From positions 1 through 7,209 of the forward strand of contig JAEZAY010000437.1 in assembly GCA_023427575.1 (NCBI GenBank): 7,209 nt of DNA, written 5' to 3'. The notes under the pieces were generated by a model that ran no database searches, was not told the origin of the DNA, and saw only the letters and a program-made list of their open reading frames with translations. This DNA is from Bacteroidota bacterium. GTDB taxonomy: Bacteria; Bacteroidota; Bacteroidia; Chitinophagales; Chitinophagaceae. The position numbers and the translations under genes are program-made. Below, in pieces: positions 1 to 6,619 of the stretch; positions within the stretch are counted from its first letter, which is position 1; each line of letters opens with the position of its first letter.

Positions 1-567
1 CGTTTAGATAAAGCGATGGTGCGTCGCGATTTCAGTTTCGAAGGCCGCGACAGCATATTATATTCCGGTGAACCAAGCAGAGTACAGGCCATTCAAAATG
101 CGGCCAGGGCATATGTTTGGGGAATACAGGCGGGAGCCGAATTAAAAGCCGGACATGGGATCAGTTTGTTGAGCCGGTTTAACCTGCAAAACGGAGAAGA
201 AGAACTTGAAAACGGTAAAATTGATCCGCTCCGGCATGCCGCACCCTGGTTCGGACTAAGCCGGTTAAGCTGGCAGAAAAACAAGATCCGGCTCGAGTTG
301 AATGCGGTATACAGTGGAAAGGTTGGCAACGAAGAATTGGCCGCCGAGGAAAAAGGCAAAGCGTATATGTACGCCATTGATCCTAACGGGAATCCATACT
401 CGCCGGCCTGGTACACGTTGAATTTTATTGGCAGCTATCAGGTTCAGGCAGATTTGCTGGTTACAGCATCCATTGAAAACCTCAGCGATCAGCGTTACCG
501 GCCATATAGCTCGGCGATTGCAGGCTCCGGCCGAAATCTCCTGTTTTCCCTGCGAAAAAGTTTTTAA
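1..567 (+). CDS. TonB-dependent receptor, C-terminal part (5' end outside window)
   Basis: The reading frame is open from base 1, and five codons precede the first Met at position 16, so this is the 3' end of a larger gene and that Met is not its start. About 188 residues are visible. They alternate polar and aromatic/hydrophobic strands as in the outer-membrane beta-barrel of TonB-dependent receptors. The closing segment (ENLSDQRYRPYSS followed by a GRNLLFSLRKSF tail) matches the family's C-terminal signature, ending in the terminal Phe used for barrel assembly. The preceding NPYSPAWYTLNF stretch is also typical of Bacteroidota receptors with a CarboxypepD_reg-like N-terminus. The protein would take up a ligand (siderophore, vitamin or oligomer) across the outer membrane with TonB energy, but the plug and ligand-specific parts are missing and the substrate cannot be inferred. 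It converges on the META lipoprotein gene, stop codons 7 bp apart, with no obvious terminator between them. Confidence 0.9.
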   Translation, partial: RLDKAMVRRDFSFEGRDSILYSGEPSRVQAIQNAARAYVWGIQAGAELKAGHGISLLSRFNLQNGEEELENGKIDPLRHAAPWFGLSRLSWQKNKIRLELNAVYSGKVGNEELAAEEKGKAYMYAIDPNGNPYSPAWYTLNFIGSYQVQADLLVTASIENLSDQRYRPYSSAIAGSGRNLLFSLRKSF

Positions 568-574
568 CAGCGGG

Positions 575-1009
575 TCAGGAACCCTTCTCAAATGTAGCCA
601 TCAGCTCTTTCCCTTTGTATAAGTTAAGCCTGCCGGATATAATTGTGTACCGGGTAATACCCTCCAGAGCCTGAAGAAAACCGGATTCTGTATTCTGACC
701 GGGACAGGCCATTTTGGTTGTGACCAAAGGTGAAAAACTAAGCCGTCCCGAGCCCTTCGAACTGAAACTGCCTGATAAACGATTGCATCCCGTGGATCCA
801 GCCAGGCGCCCCTCTTCACCCGGGTAAAAAATCAGGTGGGCGATATTATCGGCTGACGCAGGCGTAATGGCACCGGACTTTAAGCTTACCAGGTTCCATC
901 GTGCCGAATACAGCTCATCTGCTGAACTGCTTCCCTTCATCGAAGCGCAACTGCTAAAAAACAGGACGAATAAAGCCAGGACAGAAATACGATTAAAGAT
1001 AAATTTCAT
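575..1009 (-). CDS. META domain (HslJ-like) lipoprotein
   Basis: This is a 144-residue protein. Residues 1-21 form a lipoprotein signal with a basic start, a hydrophobic core and the lipobox FSSC, so Cys21 is the likely lipidated residue. From about 35 to 140 it is a single META domain (family PF03724, HslJ type). It opens with the usual W-x-L strand (RWNLVSL), then shows the hallmark GSTGCNRLSG (71-80) and TTKMACPG (97-104), which carry the two conserved cysteines (75 and 102). HslJ of E. coli is a membrane-associated heat-inducible protein linked to novobiocin resistance, and most Bacteroidota members are uncharacterised. I infer an envelope-anchored role and claim no specific function. The Met at 1009 is chosen because it directly starts the signal peptide. 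The gene lies downstream of susD on the same strand, but a strong hairpin separates them, so it is probably its own unit. No good promoter was recognised; a TAAGGTTG at 1051-1058 (minus strand) is one base off the TAnnTTTG element. Confidence 0.88.
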   Translation of the reverse strand: MKFIFNRISVLALFVLFFSSCASMKGSSSADELYSARWNLVSLKSGAITPASADNIAHLIFYPGEEGRLAGSTGCNRLSGSFSSKGSGRLSFSPLVTTKMACPGQNTESGFLQALEGITRYTIISGRLNLYKGKELMATFEKGS

Positions 1010-1065
1010 AACCTTGATTATGATGAGATAGAGTTTGTGTCATTAAAGTTCAACCTTATAAATAT

Positions 1066-1097
1066 AAAAAAGGTCCCTGTTAAAAGAGACCTTTTTT
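1066..1097 (-). terminator. Terminator hairpin downstream of susD-like gene (likely bidirectional)
   Basis: A perfect 10-bp inverted repeat, AAAAAAGGTC (1066-1075) with GACCTTTTTT (1088-1097), encloses a 12-base loop. The arm ends in a run of six T on the minus strand and eight T on the plus strand, so it has the form of an intrinsic terminator in either direction. It sits 18 bp past the SusD stop codon and about 57 bp upstream of the META lipoprotein start. It should therefore end the susCD transcript and separate it from the META gene. The GC core is only four base pairs, so efficiency is uncertain. Confidence 0.75.
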
Positions 1098-1114
1098 TTA
1101 TCAGGCTGATCGTT

Positions 1115-2578
1115 TTAGTAGCCGGGATTCTGCTCGGCCATCGGGTTAGCGAGTCTTTCTGAAACGGGAATGGGCCAGATATACTGAGAGTCATCGGGAC
1201 CTACTTCCTGGGCGGTTCCTTTAGCCGGAATGGTCAGGCCCAGCCGTAGCAGGTCGCGGGAACGAAATCCTTCGCCCAGCAGTTCCATTCTTCGTTCGGT
1301 GAGGATCATGTTCACGAGATCAGTGGCATTGGCAGGCGTAAGCTGGTCGCCGGGATCCGAACGCTGATGTACCGCATTTAATAAAGCAATCGCCATTGCA
1401 TCCATTCCATTCATCCTTGCTCTCGCTTCTGCCAGGTTCAACAATACCTCGGAGTAACGAATCATGGGAATATAATCGGTGTTGGCTGTCCATTTTCGCA
1501 GCCAGGTTTTATTGTTAATGATGCCGACCAGCTCCGTGCGGCGTTTATCATCCGCCTTCCACTGGGGATTCGAAAGAATGCCCCCGGCGGCGGTGTTCAG
1601 TGAATAATCGCCGTTGCCGCCTACAGATCCGGGGCTGTAGTACTGGTTCATGCTGTTCTGCGTTCCCGGCAAACTTTGAGCAGTAAAAGAAAGGGAGAGA
1701 ATATTTTCCAGTGTCTGACCGCCGGACCTGAATACATTGGTAATATCGGTCTCTAACGTATGAGGCACACCAGTGTTGGCTTTAAATGGCGCGGTGGTTG
1801 AAACAATCTTAGCTGCCTCCGTTATCAGGTCGGCATAGCGCTGCATATGCAGATAGACCCGGGTTTTTAAGGCAATGGCAGTGTTCTTATGAGCTCTTGT
1901 AACATTCAACTGGTTCGACTCCTGCGTTTCGGGAAGATTCGCTTCAGCGAAATTTAAATCTTCCAGGATCAGCTCATATACTTCGGCTACGGTTGATCGT
2001 GGCCTTTGGTTCACGCCGCTGGCTGTAGCCTGTGGTTCGGTATAAATCACCAACCCCGGCTTGCCACCATTGTTATCCCAATAGGGTCTTGCATATAATG
2101 TTACCAGCGAGTGATAGACCAGGGCCCGCAGAAACCTGGCTTCGCCCTTGTACTGGTTTTTCAGTTCATCGGTCACCGCTGCCCCATCAAGACCTGCAAG
2201 CACTACATTAATCCGGTTTATTGCCTGATAGCCGGAGCCCCAGATGTACTCAACTTCGTTGGTAGCCGACTGAACAGTAAAATTCCAGGTTTGCAGCCCG
2301 GTTACGCCGTTCGCTGTTTCATTGATAAAGTCTTCGCCACGTACTTCCTGGAAAACATTGTATCGTCCGGCCAGGAATTGATTGGAAGACCCATTATAGA
2401 ATGGGCCTTTTATACCGGCATAAATCCCGTTAATGGCGGCAAGCGTTTTTTCGGGCGAGGAGAACGCGATCGACTCATCGATAAATGTTTGGGGCGACAC
2501 ATCCAGCTTATCCTTATTACAGGCGGCAAAAAACAAAGAGAATAAGACCAGATAGCAGACAGGTTTTCTATATTTCAT
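1115..2578 (-). CDS. SusD/RagB family nutrient-binding outer-membrane lipoprotein
   Basis: This is a 487-residue surface lipoprotein that acts as the lid and ligand-binding partner of the SusC-like transporter encoded just upstream. Residues 1-20 are an SPII signal with lipobox FAAC (Cys20 lipidated), followed by NKDKLD. The N-terminal SusD-like region begins with the helical SPEKTLAAINGIYAGIKG repeat. The C-terminal SusD_RagB part has the family hallmarks RYSEVLLNLAEAR (about 374-386), LTERRMELLGEGFRSRDLLR (about 426-445) and a final IPVSERLANP...QNPGY. The length is within the usual 450-600 range. An in-frame Met at 2605 would add nine residues (MAFKLKQIF), overlap the susC stop and put charged residues before the signal. 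I prefer the Met at 2578, which leaves a 16-bp gap and a clean signal peptide. No strong Shine-Dalgarno is present, only an A/T-rich leader, as is usual in the phylum. Substrate unknown. Confidence 0.94.
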   Translation of the reverse strand: MKYRKPVCYLVLFSLFFAACNKDKLDVSPQTFIDESIAFSSPEKTLAAINGIYAGIKGPFYNGSSNQFLAGRYNVFQEVRGEDFINETANGVTGLQTWNFTVQSATNEVEYIWGSGYQAINRINVVLAGLDGAAVTDELKNQYKGEARFLRALVYHSLVTLYARPYWDNNGGKPGLVIYTEPQATASGVNQRPRSTVAEVYELILEDLNFAEANLPETQESNQLNVTRAHKNTAIALKTRVYLHMQRYADLITEAAKIVSTTAPFKANTGVPHTLETDITNVFRSGGQTLENILSLSFTAQSLPGTQNSMNQYYSPGSVGGNGDYSLNTAAGGILSNPQWKADDKRRTELVGIINNKTWLRKWTANTDYIPMIRYSEVLLNLAEARARMNGMDAMAIALLNAVHQRSDPGDQLTPANATDLVNMILTERRMELLGEGFRSRDLLRLGLTIPAKGTAQEVGPDDSQYIWPIPVSERLANPMAEQNPGY

Positions 2579-2594
2579 AAAAATTTGTTTAAGC

Positions 2595-5500
2595 TTAAAA
2601 GCCAATGTTGATTCCTACATTGATTGTACGGGCCTGCGCAGCAGCGTTACGGTCGACACTGGGCGCCCCATTCACCGTTTGCTCGTTGGCAACGGAGGCG
2701 CCATTATTACTCTGGATCTCTGGATCGAAGCCGGAATAATCCGTAATGGTAAACGCGTTCAGTGCAGCAACATAAAGCCGGATGCTGGTAAGTTTCAATC
2801 TTTCTATAACCTTTTTAGGAACCGTGTAACCAAGGGAGATATTCCTGGCTTTTATAAAATCGCCTTTTTCAACATTGTTTGAGATGGGAAATGCCGATCC
2901 GTTGGAGATATTATCACCAAACACCACTTTGGGCCAGGGGCCGGCATCGCCCGCTTTCTGCCAGCGATTGAGTGCATCTTTCGCATTATTCCAGTTTCTG
3001 TTATCATGCAGCCCGGCCTTGCTTCCATTGTACACATAATTACCGCCACTGAAGTACAGGAGGAGATTCAAATCGAAACCTTTATACCGGAAAGTATTAT
3101 CAAAGCCACCGAAAAATTTTGGAAGGGCTGGCCCGATCAGTTGACCATCGGCAGCCTGGTTCGCAGCCCGGCTGGGCTCGCCATTGTCGACTCTTGTCCA
3201 CCGGTTAGCCGCCGGTACCGCATGATTGTACTGCACGCGGGTACCATCATTCAATACAAAAACCCGCTGACCATTTTCGGGATTGATGCCTTCGGTTTTT
3301 ACAACATAAAAGCTGCCGATGGATTCTCCCACCCGGATCATGGAAACCTGTTCCAATGTACCGGTGGCAATCAGGATATCTGAATTGTTATTTGAAAGGG
3401 CGGTCACCTCATTTTTCAGGGTAGTAAAATTTAAAGCCGAATTCCATGAGAAATCAGCATTTCGGATAACCGTACCTGATAGAGAGATCTCAAATCCTTT
3501 GTTTACCATGCTTCCTACATTTGAAAGGATCGAATTGGAGGGTATACCCACATTCGCAGGAATCCCCCTGGATGGCGCAGCCGGTTCAAACAAGACCATA
3601 TCGTCAATGTTATTTTTAAAGTAAGCGGCTTCCAGCTGGATCCGGTCGTTCAGCAATCCGAGAGTAAAACCCAGGTCCATTTTTTTGCTTTTTTCCCAGG
3701 TTAGATCGGGATTAGCCACCTGCGTGTAAAAAATGGCCCCATATGGACCATTCAGTCCGGAAGCATACAAGCCCTGATAGGAGAAATCGTTAATTCCCGC
3801 GAAGTTCCCCACCACGCCATAACTGCCGCGCAGCTTGAAGGAACTAAGGGTGTTGCTGGCTCCCATTTGCTGCCAGAAATTCTCTTCCGAAACCATCCAC
3901 CCGGCAGAAGCTCCCCAAAAGGTTCCCCATTTTTTTGCGAAGGCCGAGTTGCCATCGCGACGGATGTTCCCGGACAAAAAATATTTCCGGTTAAAATTGT
4001 AATTGATTCGTCCGAAATAGGATTGTAAATAATTTTCCGAAAGTGCAGGAATAAATGGAAGGGTTGGCAGCGTCATATCAATGAAGCCCCCCTGGAATAC
4101 GGTAAAATAGGGATCGGTGCTGCCTCTGCGGTCGGCACCCCAGCGATCGGTGATGGTGCTTTGTTGTTCCGCGCCGGCAAGAAGATCAAGATTGTGATTT
4201 TCGCCCAGGATAGTGCCGTACGAAAATGTGTTTTGCCAGTTCCATCTTCTTGGGCGCTGGATGGTATTTTGAATGGCACCCGCATACTGCACTCCATCAC
4301 CATGAATGGCGGTTCGGAAATCTTCGTTTTGCACGGTTAGATTATCGATCCCGTACAGTGATTTAAAATTTAGTCCGTTCAGGATCTGGATCTGGGCATA
4401 AATATTACCCAACACTCTTTCGTTTTTTGATTCAAAGCGATTCTGATCCAATAGCAAGACAGGGTTATAAAAATTCAGAACGGTAAGGTTGTTTCCAAGT
4501 CCGATGGTGTTATTCCCACTGATATTATAAGAACCATCGTCATTATAGGGGCCCACATTCGGCGCCAGTACAATGGCCAGGCGTGCGGCGCCGGCGGTAT
4601 TAAAAGATGCCCCTGTTGAACCGGTATTCAGGCCCTGGTTCAGTGATGTGGTATAGCTGAAGGTTCCACCCACCGACAACCAGTTGTTTACTTTATGATT
4701 CAGTGTAAAGCGCCCCGTCGTTCTTTCAAAATTGTTTTTCCGAAACATCCCTTCCTGGCTGGTATATCCTCCGGAAAAATAATAGTTGGTAGACTCGGTT
4801 CCACCCGACACGCTCAGGTTGTGACTATGCGAAAAACCGCTGCGGTACAAATGATCGTACCAGCGCGTGTCAACCAGGTTCCCATCGGCATCTTCCATTG
4901 TATAAAAACCCCTTGTGGCATCCGGCGGAGTGCCGGCATTCACCAGGCCTTCGTTCTTCAGACTGGTAAATTCCTGAGCGTTCAGAACATCCACCAGATT
5001 ATAGGCCTCGGTTGTTCCGGCCCAGCCATCATAATTCACCCGGGGTTTGCCCTGACGGCCTTTTCGGGTCGTAATCTGTACAACGCCCGCCGAAGCCCGG
5101 GACCCGTAAATGGCGGCTGCTGAGGCGTCTTTCAGAATTTCTATACTTTCAATATCGGCAGGGTTTATATCGCTTAATACATTGTTGGCAGTGGTGCCGC
5201 TTCCAAGATCACCTGTAAATGTTGGCACTCCGTCTATCACTATTAATGGCGCGGAACTGAGTGAAATGGAATTGACCCCACGCACCCTGATGACCGGCGG
5301 GTTTCCCAGTACTCCATTTGGAATACTGATGTTCACTCCGGCGGCCCTTCCCGATAAGCCCTGATCAAAACTCTGAACCGGTTGATCACGGAGAGCAGTA
5401 CCCGAAATTTGGGCAACGCTTCCCGTTACTTCCGATCTCCGTTGCGTGCCATAACCAACCACCACAACTTCCTGCAATGATCTGTCGGATCTTCGCATGG

Positions 5501-5774
5501 TTATTTCAATACTGGATTGTTCACCAATCGAAACCTCCTGCGTAACCAGGTCAACGGCAGAAAATATCAATGTGTTCGCACCGGAGGGAATCCCGATGCT
5601 GAAGGCTCCGTCTTCCCCGGTTTTAGTGCCGGTTTCTCTTCCTTTTACCTGAACTGTTACATCCTGCAGCGGCGCTCCATCTTCACCGATCACCCGGCCG
5701 GTGATGGTTCGGATCTGTGCCCATGAACTGCAAAATGAAATGCAGGCGATTAATAGAATAAATATTTGTTTCAT
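2595..5774 (-). CDS. SusC/RagA family TonB-linked outer-membrane transporter
   Basis: This is a 1059-residue TonB-dependent transporter. Residues 1-20 form a Sec signal peptide ending at WAQ. Residues 23-95 are a CarboxypepD_reg-like beta-sandwich (TGRVIGEDGAPLQDVTVQVKG). The conserved linker EVVVVGYGTQRR (102-113) follows. The plug (about 114-240) carries VIRVRGVNSI, PLIVIDGVP and the segment SIEILKDASAAAIYGSRASAG, all diagnostic of the SusC family. The rest is the 22-strand barrel, ending NVGINIGF with the terminal Phe. With its SusD partner it should bind an oligomeric nutrient at the surface and import it to the periplasm. There is no STN domain between signal peptide and carboxypeptidase-like domain, so direct signalling to an anti-sigma factor is not expected. 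It is the first gene of a two-gene operon; susD follows after 16 bp. The Met at 5774 is preferred because it directly opens the signal peptide. No frameshift or truncation is seen. The ligand cannot be named from this window. Confidence 0.96.
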   Translation of the reverse strand: MKQIFILLIACISFCSSWAQIRTITGRVIGEDGAPLQDVTVQVKGRETGTKTGEDGAFSIGIPSGANTLIFSAVDLVTQEVSIGEQSSIEITMRRSDRSLQEVVVVGYGTQRRSEVTGSVAQISGTALRDQPVQSFDQGLSGRAAGVNISIPNGVLGNPPVIRVRGVNSISLSSAPLIVIDGVPTFTGDLGSGTTANNVLSDINPADIESIEILKDASAAAIYGSRASAGVVQITTRKGRQGKPRVNYDGWAGTTEAYNLVDVLNAQEFTSLKNEGLVNAGTPPDATRGFYTMEDADGNLVDTRWYDHLYRSGFSHSHNLSVSGGTESTNYYFSGGYTSQEGMFRKNNFERTTGRFTLNHKVNNWLSVGGTFSYTTSLNQGLNTGSTGASFNTAGAARLAIVLAPNVGPYNDDGSYNISGNNTIGLGNNLTVLNFYNPVLLLDQNRFESKNERVLGNIYAQIQILNGLNFKSLYGIDNLTVQNEDFRTAIHGDGVQYAGAIQNTIQRPRRWNWQNTFSYGTILGENHNLDLLAGAEQQSTITDRWGADRRGSTDPYFTVFQGGFIDMTLPTLPFIPALSENYLQSYFGRINYNFNRKYFLSGNIRRDGNSAFAKKWGTFWGASAGWMVSEENFWQQMGASNTLSSFKLRGSYGVVGNFAGINDFSYQGLYASGLNGPYGAIFYTQVANPDLTWEKSKKMDLGFTLGLLNDRIQLEAAYFKNNIDDMVLFEPAAPSRGIPANVGIPSNSILSNVGSMVNKGFEISLSGTVIRNADFSWNSALNFTTLKNEVTALSNNNSDILIATGTLEQVSMIRVGESIGSFYVVKTEGINPENGQRVFVLNDGTRVQYNHAVPAANRWTRVDNGEPSRAANQAADGQLIGPALPKFFGGFDNTFRYKGFDLNLLLYFSGGNYVYNGSKAGLHDNRNWNNAKDALNRWQKAGDAGPWPKVVFGDNISNGSAFPISNNVEKGDFIKARNISLGYTVPKKVIERLKLTSIRLYVAALNAFTITDYSGFDPEIQSNNGASVANEQTVNGAPSVDRNAAAQARTINVGINIGF

Positions 5775-5819
5775 GCGCCTTGGTTTGATTTTCTTAAAGG
5801 CAGCGGAAACGTTAAAATT

Positions 5820-5852
5820 GCTTCAGTGTTTAGTGCGGATTCGCACCGAAGC
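5820..5852 (-). promoter_or_regulatory. Hairpin in the untranslated leader of the susC-like gene
   Basis: A perfect 5-bp stem, GTGCG (5833-5837) with CGCAC (5842-5846), closes a four-base loop. A second 5-bp stem, GCTTC (5820-5824) with GAAGC (5848-5852), flanks it across an asymmetric internal loop. It lies about 45-80 bases upstream of the susC start, so it would be in the 5' leader of the operon mRNA if transcription starts beyond it. There is no T-run, so it is not a terminator. A role in mRNA stability, translation or protein binding is possible but unproven. Confidence 0.4.
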
Positions 5853-5924
5853 ATGAATATAATTCGTTCAACTATTGAATTTCAGCAATGAAGCGTGAAT
5901 GAAATTGTCCGTTGAAGCATAAAC
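5848..5924 (+). repeat. Three imperfect direct repeats, GAAGC(A/G)T(G/A)AA(T/C)
   Basis: Copies are GAAGCATGAAT at 5848-5858, GAAGCGTGAAT at 5890-5900 and GAAGCATAAAC at 5914-5924. A weaker TGAAGATAAG follows at 5942-5951, and an inverted TTGCTTCA occurs at 5818-5825. Start-to-start spacing of the first three is 42 and 24 bases. The repetition within a divergent promoter region suggests an operator array, but the sequences are short and spacing is irregular, so chance cannot be ruled out by eye. Confidence 0.4.
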
Positions 5925-5993
5925 TTGTCGGGTGACGCCGATGAAGATAAGTTTGTGAATAAAACAGGGGAAGGGTCAGGGAATAAACTTATC
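5919..5993. repeat. Three copies of an ATAAACTT(G/A)TC element in mixed orientation
   Basis: ATAAACTTGTC occurs at 5919-5929 and ATAAACTTATC at 5983-5993 on the plus strand. Between them an inverted copy, GATAAGTTTGT, lies at 5946-5956. The second and third copies form a perfect 9-bp inverted repeat (GATAAGTTT / AAACTTATC) with a 30-base spacer. Eleven-base elements repeated three times in 75 bases of a divergent promoter region are plausible binding sites for a dimeric regulator, possibly the adjacent LytTR protein. That link is inference. Confidence 0.45.
5924..5955 (+). promoter_or_regulatory. Candidate Bacteroidota-type promoter for the LytTR gene
   Basis: TAAGTTTG at 5948-5955 is a full match to the phylum's -7 element TAnnTTTG. 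CTTG at 5924-5927 is a three-of-four match to the -33 element TTTG, 20 bases upstream, which is the expected spacing. It points toward the LytTR gene and would give a leader of about 180 bases. It overlaps two of the repeated ATAAACTTRTC elements, which would suit regulation at this promoter. The long leader and the shortness of the consensus keep confidence low. Confidence 0.3.
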
Positions 5994-6142
5994 CGTATTA
6001 ATTATATGAGTGGTAGAATAATGTTTCGGATGATCATGTTTTTCAACGAATATTTTCAATATTAGTATCATAAAGTATTCATAGATCCCGCCCTTGTTCA
6101 GAAACCCTGAATCGAACCTTCACTAACTGAAAAAATAAATGA

Positions 6143-6517
6143 ATGCTTACACAAGATCCTGAACTGCCAAAAAAAAGAACAAGGCTGATCGTTCAGCGCG
6201 GCATTGAAAATTTTGCAATCCGCGTAGAAGAAATCGCGTTTGTTTATACCGAGAAAAAAATTTTTTATGTGATTGATCACTGCGGAATGAAGTACATCTG
6301 CGATAAAAATCTTTCCGAGCTGGAGAACGAACTCGACCAATCGTTGTTTTTCAGAGCAAATCGTCAATATCTTATCAATATCAATTTCGTTCGCGCTTTC
6401 AAACCTTTGCAAAAAGTAAAATTGCAGGTTGAACTAAAACTACCGGCATCCTCGCACGCGATCATAGTTAGTCAGGAAACGGCCCCGCTTTTTAAGAGAT
6501 GGATATACGAGGAATAG
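6143..6517 (+). CDS. LytTR-domain DNA-binding protein without receiver domain
   Basis: This is a 124-residue protein made almost wholly of a LytTR (AlgR/AgrA/LytR C-terminal, PF04397) DNA-binding domain, about residues 14-120. It shows VEEIAFVYTEKKIFYVI (28-44), where the first strands carry the usual acidic I-x-x-x-x-x-E pattern. The family signature FFRANRQYLININFV follows at 69-83. The end, IIVSQETAPLFKRWI (107-121), corresponds to the final strand and helix. A TGA stop directly precedes the start in frame (6140-6142), so no receiver domain is fused and the protein is complete as a LytTR-only regulator. How it is activated is unclear. It could pair with a histidine kinase elsewhere or respond by abundance. 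It is divergent from susCD with repeats between, which makes it a candidate regulator of that operon or of itself (inference). There is no clear Shine-Dalgarno; the upstream bases are A-rich. Confidence 0.9.
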   Translation: MLTQDPELPKKRTRLIVQRGIENFAIRVEEIAFVYTEKKIFYVIDHCGMKYICDKNLSELENELDQSLFFRANRQYLININFVRAFKPLQKVKLQVELKLPASSHAIIVSQETAPLFKRWIYEE

Positions 6518-6619
6518 CAGGTCAGGCGGATTTAGAACTTAGGTTCGTTGGTTTTCGGGCTATAACTTTCTTCCGGAGCCGGAGGAGTACATCTTACCCG
6601 GTCACCAATGACCAATGAT
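6518..6619. other. Convergent gap between LytTR gene and small lipoprotein gene
   Basis: Two small hairpins are visible. One is CTTCC (6570-6574) with GGAGG (6581-6585), containing one G-T pair. The other is GGTCA (6600-6604) with TGACC (6609-6613). Neither is followed by a T-run on either strand, so I cannot call them terminators, although the two converging genes must stop here. ACCAATG is present twice in tandem at 6604-6617. Confidence 0.3.

Larger units (their letters stand above)
5775..6142. promoter_or_regulatory. Divergent control region between susC-like gene and LytTR regulator
   Basis: These 368 bases hold no convincing gene and must contain the promoters of both the susCD operon (leftward) and the LytTR gene (rightward). 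Several short repeated elements lie in the half nearer susC. They are a hairpin at 5820-5852, three GAAGC-R-TRAA copies at 5848-5924, and three ATAAACTTRTC-type copies at 5919-5993. The part from about 6000 to 6142 is AT-rich and includes AATATT-TTC-AATATT at 6049-6063 and the palindrome ATGATCAT at 6030-6037. Some GTT-containing sequences resemble LytTR half-sites, for example TCCGTTGAA at 5908-5916 and AACGTTAAA at 5808-5816, but they do not form a clear pair at the roughly 12-bp spacing known for that family. No good TAnnTTTG match was found on the minus strand for susC. Confidence 0.6.

Noticed and set aside
2111..2545. 144-codon open frame on the plus strand inside the SusD-like gene
   Set aside because: It is antisense to a clear SusD/RagB coding frame, shows no domain motif, and is best read as a shadow of the opposite strand.
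5808..5916. Classical LytTR direct-repeat binding pair
   Set aside because: Several near-matches to the nine-base half-site exist (5808-5816, 5908-5916), but none pair at the roughly 12-base spacing, so no site is called.
5820..5993. CRISPR array or tandem-repeat locus
   Set aside because: Repeats are only about 11 bases, irregularly spaced and in mixed orientation, with no uniform spacers and no cas genes.
5775..6142. Possible decayed receiver domain upstream of the LytTR gene
   Set aside because: The frame is closed by a TGA directly before the LytTR start, and no receiver-like sequence was recognised in the intergenic DNA.
6098..6412. 104-codon open frame on the minus strand over the LytTR gene
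   Set aside because: The LytTR frame carries the family signature. The antisense frame has no recognisable motif and crosses the LytTR start.
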